DNA of 64,000 nucleotides, from positions 177,733,868-177,797,867 of the forward strand of contig OX235279.1 in assembly GCA_944472155.2 (NCBI GenBank), read 5' to 3'. Shown one piece after another: positions 11,221 to 21,178 of this stretch. This DNA is from Trichobilharzia szidati (lineage: Eukaryota; Platyhelminthes; Trematoda; Strigeidida; Schistosomatidae). The notes beneath the pieces were generated by a model. That model was not told the DNA's origin and made no database searches. It saw only the letters and a list, made by a program, of their open reading frames with translations. Within the stretch, counting starts at the first letter, position 1, and every line of letters begins with the position of its first letter. The translations under genes and the position numbers were made by a program.

Positions 11221-12370
11221 TAAATTACATAGGTGCGAACTGTCTCCTACACACGTTCAGCATATTAACCAAAGCCAGTCAGTCACAGACAAGATAACCA
11301 CAGGGATTGACTGAAGCAAAATGTATCCCCTAGTAAAGACACAGGTTCTGTTAATGACCTACATTCAAATAGAGTGTGTAAACCGGATAAAAATAAAAAT
11401 TATAATAAAGTTTTTTGTATTTCCCAATCAATGAAAGGAAAACAAAATGATATTGTTATTTTCACTGACGTTTCGTTATTTAAAGTATTATTATTAAACC
11501 AGAATTTACAAAATCCACTCAGTTTATATATAACAACTTGATCATCGCCCCTCAGTATGGGGGCACTTTTCTGCTGTCGAATCAGCCAGTTGATAAAGAT
11601 AACAAATCCAGGTATAGATTATTGTATTTGATAAGTGTGTAAAATTAAATAAGCAGCGTGTGTTTACATAATGATATTGCTTATCACATTCGTGTTGATT
11701 TTGTCACTTCATGGGGGAGGGGAGGGAGGTGCTGTAACCAGGTCAGATTCTGTTTTAGTCCATCATTCCTATTCACACAATTCGGATTCATTCCACTTGA
11801 TATGAAGTGCTTCTTTGTGATTTCTGAAATGCTTTTTCTGGTAAAAGTGAACTTGGTTTGGACAGATATAAAAATAAAGATTAACTACACAGTAATAGTA
11901 AGTACCTCACTGACTTGAAGACTGCGCCTAGATTCGACTTTCTTTTTTTTCAATTGTGAATAAAAGATGTGGTGACATTTCTGCGTTTACAGTAGCCTTC
12001 ATTATCAGAAATATATAATAATAATTTGCTTTATTCTAAAACAGTACTTGTGATACAGAATAGAATTCTCAGCATTTTCACTACAGTATTGCATCCAGTT
12101 AGTACATTATCAATAAATAAAATTCTACATAAATTATGGGTAGTCTCAATTCATTATGACAACAACATACTGACATGTCGGTAGCAAAGCCAACGCTGAA
12201 CAGTGTTTGAAGGTGTTAGAAAACTAGGTGCTATCATATTTACTGGCGTAAGCGGAAGAAAGAAACAAAGCAGCACATAACGGAAAAAGAAGAGAGAGAG
12301 AAAAGGAAAAGAAAGAAAGAAAACGTTGTACCTATAAGTGATATGAGTTGGAAAGACGAGATCCAGTTGT
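11221..12370. other. No gene recognised
   Basis: AT-rich, with short open stretches only. A purine-rich GA tract lies at about 12285-12325. No repeat family recognised. Confidence 0.4.
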
Positions 12371-12371
12371 T

Positions 12372-12833
12372 CTATGGACTATTTAATGAGTTATAGGTGT
12401 CACGCCTAATGCTTTCTTTGTCGCACAGAACACGAGCTAAGTAGGGTATGGTTGAGTTTTTGTACTTGCTGGTGCGAGCATATAGTTTTCTATATAAGCT
12501 TCTGGTCCTGCCTGATGAGATACAAGGCGAGAGTTGTGAATGAAGAGGGTGGTGTGATGTAGACAGAATGGATTTGGCCCATTTTTCACATGAGTCCAAG
12601 TGCCTGTCGACCAGAATATTAACAAGCTGGTTACCCTGCTGACAACCTTTAATTCTGCAGTACAACTGAGCCAGAAATAGACTAAGCCTGTGCGGGAAAG
12701 TTATCTGTTGACTATGATTTCCACCTTGTACTAGCTTAACTGAACTGGGCTGAAACAAGTACACTGTTACACACAGCAAAAAAATATCCACTTGGTGTAG
12801 CGTATTTACCTTCTCGTGTGAAACACCGATCAT
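12372..12833 (-). mobile_element. Possible non-LTR retrotransposon C-terminus
   Basis: A 153-codon minus-strand frame. Its last third (SGRTRSLYRKLYARTSKYKN, then STIPYLARVLCDKE) resembles the end of CR1/SR1-type reverse transcriptase proteins, where a Pro/His-rich 'HPLH' segment precedes a basic 'RTSRYKNSFIP' block. No catalytic motif is present. It could also be a host exon; the assignment is from pattern memory only. Confidence 0.4.
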
Positions 12834-14500
12834 CTGTGTTTTACATCAAGTTTTTTTTAGTTCAGTCTCTTTTACCTGGTGTTTTGTTTTGTTTTTTGTG
12901 CTTTCTGAAATCAAAACAGATTCTTTTTGGTTCACTGGTGACAACAGCCTGGAACATACGAATTCTTTGTACAGTGAAGGTTACCGATATTCGCAGTTGG
13001 AAAATTTAATAATTAATCAAAGAGGATTGCTACTTTACTTTCGTTAAATTACGCAGACTACATAAAAGAAATCAGAGACATATGGTGAATCAATCAGCCC
13101 GCAAAAATGAGTTGACGGGATTAAGTCAGTGCGACCGGAAATGCTGCTACATAACACTGAAATCCTTTTGTCTTTTATTCTCTCTAATGTCTTTCACATT
13201 TTTTTCTTTTGATTATAATTTTACATGGTATATGTGTAGTAAATTTCTTGGGATATATAGAACAATCTTTAGAAGAAACGTCAACATCTCGAAAACTCGC
13301 TCATTTTCAAAGTTATAAAAGTAGTGAATGTTTTTTAGTTACAGTGTTCAACAAGTTTCTTCCAGGAACTGTTAATTGTCGAAATGTAGTTAGTTGATCT
13401 GGGCGAAAATGAAGTTGGCGTATTTTCCCACCTGTTTCATAAATTTATGCAATGTTTACGTATCACCTTATTAATAAAAGTAAAATAAAGATGTATGTCG
13501 AGCAGTTCTGTTGTCATTTTCGTTGATCATCACGAGGTGGTGATCAGTAGATGTGGGATTAACACTTCTGGGAATTAGTATTTTCGTGTAGTGTTGGTGA
13601 AAGCACTTGGACATTTGGGAATGATGATTGATGACAAGAACGTATATTTTGAGCGATAGCTGCTATCTCGGCGAGGCAATCAGGCCTGCGTATCTCAATG
13701 AACCATACTGTTTGAAATAAATGTTGATGCAGGTCCTGTCATGCCAGGAATGTTGCTTAGATAGAGCGGTTAGACTACAGGCAAGTACAGACATCGTGTG
13801 CTTTGTTAAAACTGTGTTAGGGATCTAAGGGTGAATTCATACTGCTGGCCGGAAGCAGCGTAATTGCAGTGAAGTATTCGTAATACGTAATCCCCAGACG
13901 ACTCCTCTTGTCTCCTCTGCCGCATAAGATTAGAAATTCTTCTCTTCAAAATTCTTTGAAAAAATAATCAACTTCTGTGGTGTGAGCACTCAGGAAGGAG
14001 CAACCACCTAGACACTTACAAGCAGACGAAGTTTCTACGGTCGTCGTCCATTTTTGTTTTGCTTTCAACTTGCCAATGATATTCAATAGACAGCTTCTTT
14101 TTCTTCTTTTAACTGTGTGAACGCTACTACTGAAATGGGTTGGAAAGGCACGGTTTCTGGTCACTTTAGATCTCTCTGTCAACTTCACATCGGCGCACTT
14201 AACATTGCCTACTAGTGCCAGATCAGGCAACAAACTTTATTAGCTTAAATTCTGGCATCTCGAGCCTTGGATGTATGTTGTGTCTCGGAGACAGATATAT
14301 ACGCATATGCCTATAAAGCACGGTGAGCTTACGTAATTCGTCTTTAGCTGGCAAAAGTGGATCTGCTGATGTGGGGATATGACTCAGTCATAACTTGATT
14401 GGAACTAGACAGATCGCACTATATGTCCTGTCTGAGTGAACTCACCTATGAGAACAGAGAAAGACTGGTTCTTGTGGTTGCCTTTTTGTGATCTTCACTT
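12834..14500. other. No gene recognised
   Basis: No convincing exon and no recognised repeat. A 95-codon minus frame at 13946-14233 was considered and not called. Confidence 0.35.
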
Positions 14501-14520
14501 ACGCACTAACTGCCTGCAGT

Positions 14521-14540
14521 TCATATATATATATATATAT
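14521..14540. repeat. (AT)n microsatellite
   Basis: About ten AT dinucleotides in a row. Confidence 0.9.
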
Positions 14541-14927
14541 GCATGAGGGAAATAATAAAGTTTCCCGTTGGAGTGAAAGTGTATTTATCACACACTTTTC
14601 ACTACACGCAGTCTTCTTACTGTTATGTATAGTATTCCCATAATTTTTTAAAGCTTCTCTCCACTCTTTGACTCGGCGCACATAAGTATACTTATTTAAT
14701 TCCAGTGCTTGCCCTCTTTCTTCCTTCTGGGGGCCACACTTGATTTCGCTCACCAAAAGGTGCTGTGGAAAAATCTGGCTGTGAATTAAGCGCCAAGAAA
14801 GCATATTTTACTAGTCAAGGCTCTTCAGTAAAACTCCTGCGACTGTATAACAGCTTATGGAGAGCTGCTACATGAAGTGGAGACAACCACTGGTATCCGT
14901 CAGTACCCAAACTGTCAACATTTTGTT
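14541..14927. other. No gene recognised
   Basis: A 101-codon minus frame overlaps here (14499-14804) but has no support beyond being open. Confidence 0.35.
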
Positions 14928-15258
14928 TCAAGTATTGTTTGGAGGGATTTGGTTGATTGGTTACAGGATTTCATCATGAGCTGACATTGGTTAGAGAACC
15001 ATTGGAAAACCTGCAGAAAGTACTGGACAGCTGTTTCAGTTGTCCTAGTTTGGGACCTTCTCTTCAGCAGTACGCACCCACCGAGGTTCGAACCCAGGAC
15101 CTTCTGGTTACAAGGCGAGTTCGTAGACCATTAAACCACTGGGACCCGATCCAATGGCCCATGAATTCTAACTTCTGCCAGTCCATGATATGGTGCAACC
15201 GCTCATGATGAAATCCTGTAACCAGTCAACCAAATCCCTACAGACCAATACTTGAAAA
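14928..15258 (-). mobile_element. SINE-1 copy with terminal inverted repeats
   Basis: About 330 bp. The left end (CAAGTATTG, then GGTTACAGGATTTCATCATG) is repeated as its inverse at the right end (CATGATGAAATCCTGTAACC ... CCAATACTTG), giving inverted repeats of about 50 bp. On the minus strand the element reads: tRNA-like segment with an A-box-like TGGTTTAATGG and B-box GGGTTCGAACC, then a hammerhead at 15073-15020, then the end. Confidence 0.8.
15020..15073 (-). ncRNA. Hammerhead ribozyme motif (SINE-1)
   Basis: Minus strand: helix I GTACTG/CAGTAC, core CTGAAGA, an extended stem II, GAAA, palindrome CAGCTG, UC at the predicted cleavage site. All conserved core positions that I can check are present. 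Confidence 0.75.
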
Positions 15259-15394
15259 TCAATGAGATGCTCACTGGCGACTGGTCCTATTCAGGTAGGT
15301 AGTTACCTGGGGTTCTTGTGGGAAGTCATGACCAGTAGGGTGCAGCAGGTCGGGTGTGAGGACAAATACTCGGCGAAGACATTGGCTAGCGGCT

Positions 15395-15645
15395 GCGCTA
15401 TATCGTGAATTGGCAGAAGTTAGAATTCATGGGCCATTGGATCGGGTCCCAGTGGCTTAATGGTCTACGAACTCGCCTTGTAACCAGAAGGTCCTGGGTT
15501 CGAACCTCGGTGGGTGCGTACTGCTGAAGAGAAGGTCCCAAACTAGGACAACTGAAACAGCTGTCCAGTACTCCCTGCAGGTTTTCCAATGGTTCTGTAA
15601 CTAATGTCAGCTCATGATGAAATCCTGTAACCGATCACTTTGTTT
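15395..15645 (+). mobile_element. SINE-1 copy, opposite orientation
   Basis: Same family as the preceding copy, inverted. A-box-like TGGCTTAATGG, B-box GGGTTCGAACCTC, hammerhead 15518-15571, then the end CATGATGAAATCCTGTAACC. With the neighbour it forms a large inverted pair around 15.26-15.39 kb. Confidence 0.85.
15518..15571 (+). ncRNA. Hammerhead ribozyme motif (SINE-1, best copy)
   Basis: GTACTG (15518-15523) pairs with CAGTAC (15566-15571) as helix I. The core CTGAAGA is at 15524-15530 and GAAA at 15554-15557. Stem II contains GTCC...GGAC within longer, imperfect arms. After GAAA come the palindrome CAGCTG (15558-15563) and TC, so the predicted cut is after 15565. Type I layout. Whether it cuts alone or only as a dimer is an inference from the palindrome. 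Confidence 0.8.
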
Positions 15646-15649
15646 CACT

Positions 15650-16425
15650 TGACAATAGACGCATCTTAAGCCTAATGTGACCCCATTCAGCTTAGATTCG
15701 TCACCAGAGTATATTCTAGTTTATTTACAGTATACAAACTATGTAAACGTTTTTAGGTAAATTGGCTGATAGGATGTAGTATTCTGAGCACTCAAATCAC
15801 ATATCTAAGTATCTCTGCATGTATGTAGTTCATACCTTTTAAAGTAAAATGATACTACAGGGCAGGTGTTCATCAACTTCAATATTTAGGATATAAAGTG
15901 AAGTGGCTGAGCCTGTTGACAATACCACTGATTTTCACATTTATACTGACTGATGCCAAAGTTTACCAGATGCTAATTTGCATCTTTTTTGTCAAAAGCT
16001 TGATATCATTCTACCCATCAGATAACGTCTGGAGTCTTCAGCCGTTCGTTTTGTCCTACTTTACGCTTGCAGGATACAGCCTCTAAATTTGGAAGATGTG
16101 GAGAAACTACCCTTTTGAACATAGGCATCACCAAACATCTTCTTATGTCGGATTAAAATAATCTACTTGAAAATAATCACGTTAAATGTACAGCTTTATA
16201 TAAGCAACAACGATTACTCGACGTGTCTGTGAAACTCCCTCGATGAGAGACATAGACTGAAGTTAAAATAAATTGGGAAAAGAGTTAGAGGTCATTGAAA
16301 ATGTACAAATCTTTGAAGAAACTTCTGTCTGAAAGGCTAAAATATAATCCATCAAATTTGCCTAGAAATAAAATGGCCACCACTTGCCACAGTTTCAAAT
16401 TATTTAAGCAACTTTATTGAGGTTT
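15650..16425. other. No gene recognised
   Basis: A 62-codon frame at 15898-16086 is hydrophobic, but nothing supports it as a gene. Confidence 0.35.
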
Positions 16426-16800
16426 TTGGGAACAATTAAATAAAACGAGGGCGAGTGAGTTATATTGGCCATTGCTCTAGGAACTTGATTTTTCGTGCTC
16501 GAGAACATCTGCCATTTTGGCTAAGTAAAGGTGTAGTGAAAACCCTTTACCAGTTCGATATTTGACCATATGGTGCAAACCGGCCACAAAGCCAGCCAGC
16601 CAGAGTGGAAGAATCCTTCTCTATAATCTACCGGGTGCCTAATAAATTGCCACAGAACATCGAAGCACCGCATACTCCAAACAGCAGAGGCTATTGCAAT
16701 TCACCTCAAACAACCAGTGCTCTGTGTTCAAAACAAGCAAGTCCAGCTAGCCCCTACTTCTGCCCTGGCCTTCAGTAGAGACTAGAAATTCATGAATTTG
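16426..16800 (+). mobile_element. Degenerate PLE C-terminus
   Basis: Stops throughout, but SLIYRVPNKLPQ and the terminal ALCSKQASPASPYFCPG follow the PLE ending pattern (compare IYTVKNNLPKA and NRTVQPLLL at 39.9 kb). Confidence 0.5.
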
Positions 16801-17685
16801 TATTATTATCTTTCCTAATTTTTGTGACATTCAGCTTATTTTATGTTGATGCTGTTGAACTGTAATCCACTGATATTATTATTATTATTGATTCGATGTT
16901 ATTTAAACAGCATTAATGTTGTTCATAACACTAATTCATTCATTCACTATAATGTATATATAACTGTAGAGCCTGAAGATGAATTTGTCGGAAAGAATAC
17001 TCTTTGTTCAGTATTCATTCTTTTGAAAATTCTAATGGGTATTTTTAATCAGTTAAAACGAGAACATTCCAAAAATGTAAAATATTTACTCAGATCAAAG
17101 CCACACATCTGGGAAAAAGCGTTGTTCACAATTTTCAAAGTGGAGTCTGTACCTAAGATAAAAATTAGGCTGATTGATGACTGATGCCTAAGTGGATTCC
17201 TTAAGGCTCTGATGGGAGGCTGGAGGTTATGAAGTAATGTTTGGGTAAGTTAGAGACAAAGCATTGAATGTAAGGTTTGTTTTCCTGATAAATTAGTGTC
17301 CGCCTTTTGATGGGATCATATGAATGAGTGGCCAAACAGTCTCAGTATAAATTCCTTTTATACTAATCCAGATAGAAAATGGAAAGGCGATTGTTAACAT
17401 GATGGCAGATTACCTCAGCCTCTTCAAATGTCAGTATTACAGTAACCTTCATCAGATTATTTTATTAACGCCTACATTTCTCTACCTTAGTATCTTTACG
17501 TTCCTCTCGTTATTTGGTTCACCTTTGAAGCTTGTTATTTTGAATTACTGCACTCCTGTATAAATGTCTGTATTGAAAACTAACACTTATATAAATAATT
17601 TTCTAAATGGATCACTCTTTCACATCTCGCATTGCTTGCTGTCTGCACAGATTACTGCCGACGGTAAAACGTTTACTCTGTTCCT
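16801..17685. other. No gene recognised; one AT-rich 113-codon frame
   Basis: The frame 16843-17184 begins with an artificial-looking Leu/Ile run and then reads VEPEDEFVGKN and WEKALFTIFKVE. It might be an exon, but no splice sites or homology support it. Confidence 0.25.
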
Positions 17686-17689
17686 TGAT

Positions 17690-18455
17690 CATATGGGGAG
17701 TTAATATATGCATGAAGAAATCTCAGCATGGATACAGAAGGCTGGCTTCGCAAACGCCAGTTACGCCGCCTCTGGCGTAGACATGATATCCGACTGGCTA
17801 TCGACCAGAGATCAGGTGTACTGTTCAGTAGTCCGCTCCGTCCTCCTTTACGGCTGTGAGACCTGGCCATTCAGAGTAGAGGACATGAAAAGCTTAGCCA
17901 GCTGTCTTCGATCATAGGTGTCTGCGTTATATATCCCATGTGCGTTAGGTGGTATAATAGGGTGAGCGATATAGAGGTTGTGAAGTTACACTGATTGAGA
18001 GAGATAGTTAGAACATGTGTTACGCATGCATGATCAGCCAACCATCGCCCTCCTCCACTATGGACAATGTTAGCTGACATAGAATGGATCAGGTTGGAAG
18101 ACAGCTAGCCAGTGGTGGTGGTGGCGGTCAAACCGAAACATCACTTCATCAGTCAACGAAATCCACAACAGTCAGTTTAAGCCAGCCAGCCACCCACGTC
18201 GGGAGGTGTAGGCTGCCTGACTCCCTGGTTGGGGTCCTCGGGACGGTAGAAACCGATGTCTGGAGACAATTGTTGATATGGCCGGCTCAAAATCGTTCTC
18301 AATGTCTGGCACAGATGCATCTACTCCTTGTGACTTATAATATCCAATAAAATTATATTGTTCTTCCATATTACTATTACTGTGCTACAAGAAGGGAGTG
18401 TGGCGACTCGAACTACTGCACATGGGTACAAAGTTCTACGTTGAGACCAGTCAGT
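17690..18455 (+). mobile_element. RTE-B 3' end (sense)
   Basis: Reads SVVRSVLLYGCETWPFRVED near 17840-17880 and then, in another frame, the C-terminal tail at 18084-18350 with GGQTETSLHQSTKST and THVGRCRLPDS. The 3' end is near 18455. Catalytic domains are absent. Confidence 0.75.
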
Positions 18456-18884
18456 TATGAAGTGCTTGTTTTTTGAACACAGTTTCATTCAGAATATCGG
18501 CGTATACACCTATCGAAAATTGGACTAGTCTCCAAGGTATTAGGCGGATTTTTATACACGCGACTATCTTTCTCCATAACACTTGAGATGCTTAAAACCT
18601 CAGTCAGGCTGAACAGATATATGTATACACATATATGAAAAACAAACGACTGTTGTCACAGTGTATTACAGATTGCTTAATATACTAGAAACCTGCTTAC
18701 AATACAACATTGTGAGCTCAACAAAATGCATTTTCTAGTTTGACTGAGAAGATAAGCAATCTATAAGAAAAAAAATACAAAATAAGAACAAAAGACATAG
18801 TCACTTTATTAGAACAATTTCCTAGTTGCCAACGTGTTAAAATCACACACATCAGCGTAACATCATGGAGCAAATGTGTTTGAG
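18456..18884. other. No gene recognised
   Basis: Simple spacer between repeats. Confidence 0.4.
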
Positions 18885-19052
18885 TTTTTTGGTTACAGGA
18901 TTTCATCATGAGCTGACATTGGTCAGAGAACCATTGGGAAACCTGGGAATATGGGATAGCTGTTTCCGTTGTCCTAGTTTGGGACTCTTCATCAGTACGC
19001 ACCCACTGGGGTTCGAACCCAGGACCTTCTGGTTACAAGGCGAGCTCGTTTG
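18885..19052 (-). mobile_element. SINE-1 fragment
   Basis: Starts GGTTACAGGATTTCATCATG and keeps the hammerhead region and the B-box GGGTTCGAACCCAGG. It breaks off inside the tRNA-like part. Confidence 0.8.
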
Positions 19053-19299
19053 AATTTTTATTTCTCCTGAAATATCTGCTTTAATTAATTATGCGTTTTA
19101 GTGATAGCTGCTTTTGAGCAGTTTACAGTGTGATACTGTTTCCGTTTGCTTTGTTTTCTCCAGCGCTGAATACCTACGAATATATTCAACTGCTTAATTA
19201 CTCTGCATACTGATGCGGAATAATGTTTCAGATAAATGCCTAATGGACTGTGATATTGATTTCATTTGGCGCAGTTTATAAATCAATAAAACACAACTG

Positions 19300-19640
19300 T
19301 AATTAAACAGGACTGACTGCAGCACTGGGTGACGTGGGTTCGAGTCTTGGCAGGGACGGGAGTTTTCCTTCAAGGTTGCAGATACGCCTTGCTGACTGAA
19401 TACTGGTGAGCGCCAAGTAGCACGAAACCTAGGTCAGGCTGGGCTTCTTATGGTCGATTGCCTCCAACCATCTAGTATTATCAAATCAATGTGTGCACCG
19501 TGATGGCGAACTACCTAGAATGGTGGCCACATTGTAAATCTGACTGACTGATAGAATTCAGTCTGCACCATAGAAAGGACTAGACACGCCATAATAGTTA
19601 CTAGTGTCCAATCAAAGAACTGTAAAGTGGTAAACGATCT
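19300..19640 (+). mobile_element. SINE-2 copy
   Basis: tRNA-like B-box region (GTGGGTTCGAGTCTTGG), then TTCAAGGTTGCAGATACGCC, a hammerhead-like block at about 19395-19440 (GCGC...GCAC, GAAA, CCTAGG, TC), then the body through GAATTCAGTCTGCACCA and ACTAGTGTCCAATCAAAG. Same family as 38.2, 45.6, 58.2 and 62.4 kb. Confidence 0.75.
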
Positions 19641-19689
19641 AAATTTTCTAAGTGTTTAGGATAATCTGGGAGGGCAGAAACAAAAGAGA

Positions 19690-20050
19690 AGAGATGGAGT
19701 CAAAAAAGTCTTAACAATAAGAAGAGGAACAAGGAACCATCATCAAAGACCACAAGAAAATTCATCCTGCCATATATAAAAAATACCTCTGAAATAACAG
19801 CTAGAATATTGAAACCGTTTGATATAGATATAGCACACAAGCCTGTCAAATCGCCTAATTCTATATTATACAAACCGAAAGATCCAACAGAAAAAGGAGA
19901 TAAAATTAATATCATTTACAAAATAAATCGCACGTATGAACTGTAACAGGCATTACATTGGTCAAAGTGTGTGTCCCCTTCGAATCAGAATCCGGGAACA
20001 CAAATCAGCTGTGAAAAGCATGATACATATTCTTTCATATCAATGCATAT
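19690..20050 (+). mobile_element. PLE-C endonuclease region, first half
   Basis: Plus-strand homologue of 10.3-10.6 kb: ARILKPFDIDIAHKP, then a frame-shifted GIY-YIG segment ending YSFISMHI at about 20045. RTE-B is inserted immediately after. Confidence 0.75.
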
Positions 20051-20679
20051 CTGTCTGTCTGTTTTCAACATAGAACTTTGCACAGATGTGTGGCAGTTCA
20101 AGTCGCCACACTCCATATAGCACACAAAGCAAGAGAAGAAAGTGGAAGAAATGCATAACAGATACAGTAAACAGTGGTGTGAGACAAAGGAATAGTAGTA
20201 ACGAAGAACAATATAGTTTCATTGGAAATCATAAGTCACAAGGAGTGGATGCATCTGAACCATCCATTGTGAACGATTTTGAACCGGCCATATCACCAAT
20301 TGTTTCCAACCATTGGTTTATACCGTCCCGAGGACCCCAACCAGCAAGTCTACACCTTCCTACGTGGCTAGCTTAGACTAACTGTTGTAGATTTCATTGA
20401 CTGGTGCCATGATTGGTTTGACCCCGCTAGCTCTTTTCCAGCCTGACTCTATATCAGCTAACATTGCCCAACGAGGAAGGCGATGACTAGGCATACGTAG
20501 CACATGTCCTAACCAGCTCAGTCGATGTAATTTCACAGCCTCGTCGATTGACTTCTCCTACTTACCTAGCACTCAACCGGAGCCTAACCTTTATATTGCT
20601 CACCTTATTATATCACTTCAAACGGGAGATTGAACGCAGACACCTCTGATCGAAGACAGCTAATCTTTTCATGTCTTCC
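20051..20679 (-). mobile_element. RTE-B insertion inside PLE-C, with target-site duplication
   Basis: Only the C-terminal and 3' part of RTE-B. Flanks TATCAATGCATAT (20038-20050) and TATCAATGGATAT (20680-20692) match in 12 of 13 positions. Removing it would join ...SFISMHI to DNYGHQFDW..., exactly as in the uninterrupted PLE-C at 63.5 kb. Confidence 0.85.
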
Positions 20680-21100
20680 TATCAATGGATATAGATAATT
20701 ATGGACATCAGTTCGATTGGGATAATGTCGAAATTTTAGACAGAGGAAACACTAAAAGTGCCTGGGAATTCCTAGAAGCCTGGCACTCAAACGGAAATGT
20801 AATTAACAAACACGTTAATATAGACGAAATATACGAACTAATAAAAAGTAGATCATGTAACGAGAAAGCTTAAAATCTAAGTCAATAGAAAATGGTCAAT
20901 ACAGATGTAAAGATGGTTACTGGGAGACGCAATTATATCACTCATGAAGAAATTTAAATCATTTTACTTTATGCTTAATGTTGCGCTGAAAAGGGATGTT
21001 GTCCAGAAGGACGACGAGAGCTCCTCCGCAACTAAACCTACCAGTTCAGAGAACACTATTACTTGCAAATCATCCAACTGAGCTATAAATCTTCTCTATT
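20680..21100 (+). mobile_element. PLE-C C-terminus and 3' region
   Basis: The frame 20685-20873 (DNYGHQFDWDNVEILDRGN, then KSAWEFLEAWHSN) is the C-terminal part of the GIY-YIG protein. Its stop is at 20871-20873. The non-coding 3' region follows, with a hammerhead-like motif at 20980-21032. Confidence 0.8.
20980..21032 (+). ncRNA. Hammerhead-like motif in PLE-C 3' region
   Basis: GTTGCG and CGCAAC pair as helix I. The core reads CTGAAAA (consensus CUGANGA). Stem II is TGTTGTCC, loop AGAA, GGACGACG. GAGA replaces GAAA, followed by GCTCCTC before the predicted cut. Two core changes make this copy probably inactive, but the paired arms are strong. PLEs are known to carry such motifs (Cervera and de la Pena, recalled). 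Confidence 0.6.
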
Positions 21101-21107
21101 ATTTCAG

Positions 21108-21112
21108 AGTCA

Positions 21113-21143
<31 letters not shown>

Positions 21144-21178
21144 AATATATAGATGTATACATATATATATATATACAT
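21108..21178. repeat. (CT)n/(AT)n microsatellite
   Basis: A CT run passes into AT repeats, directly before PLE-D coding sequence. Confidence 0.9.

Noticed and set aside
13946..14233. 95-codon minus-strand frame with a basic segment (VKRRKRS)
   Set aside because: No splice signals, homologue or second exon that I can support; could be chance.
14499..14804. 101-codon minus-strand frame
   Set aside because: Its start lies in an AT microsatellite, with nothing else to support coding.
16843..17184. 113-codon plus-strand frame
   Set aside because: The Leu/Ile-rich start comes from ATT repeats; no acceptor or donor and no recognised domain.
18084..18350. Small conserved gene encoding MDQVGRQLASGG...
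   Set aside because: The same frame at 48.9 kb and its position show that it is the C-terminal tail of RTE-B.
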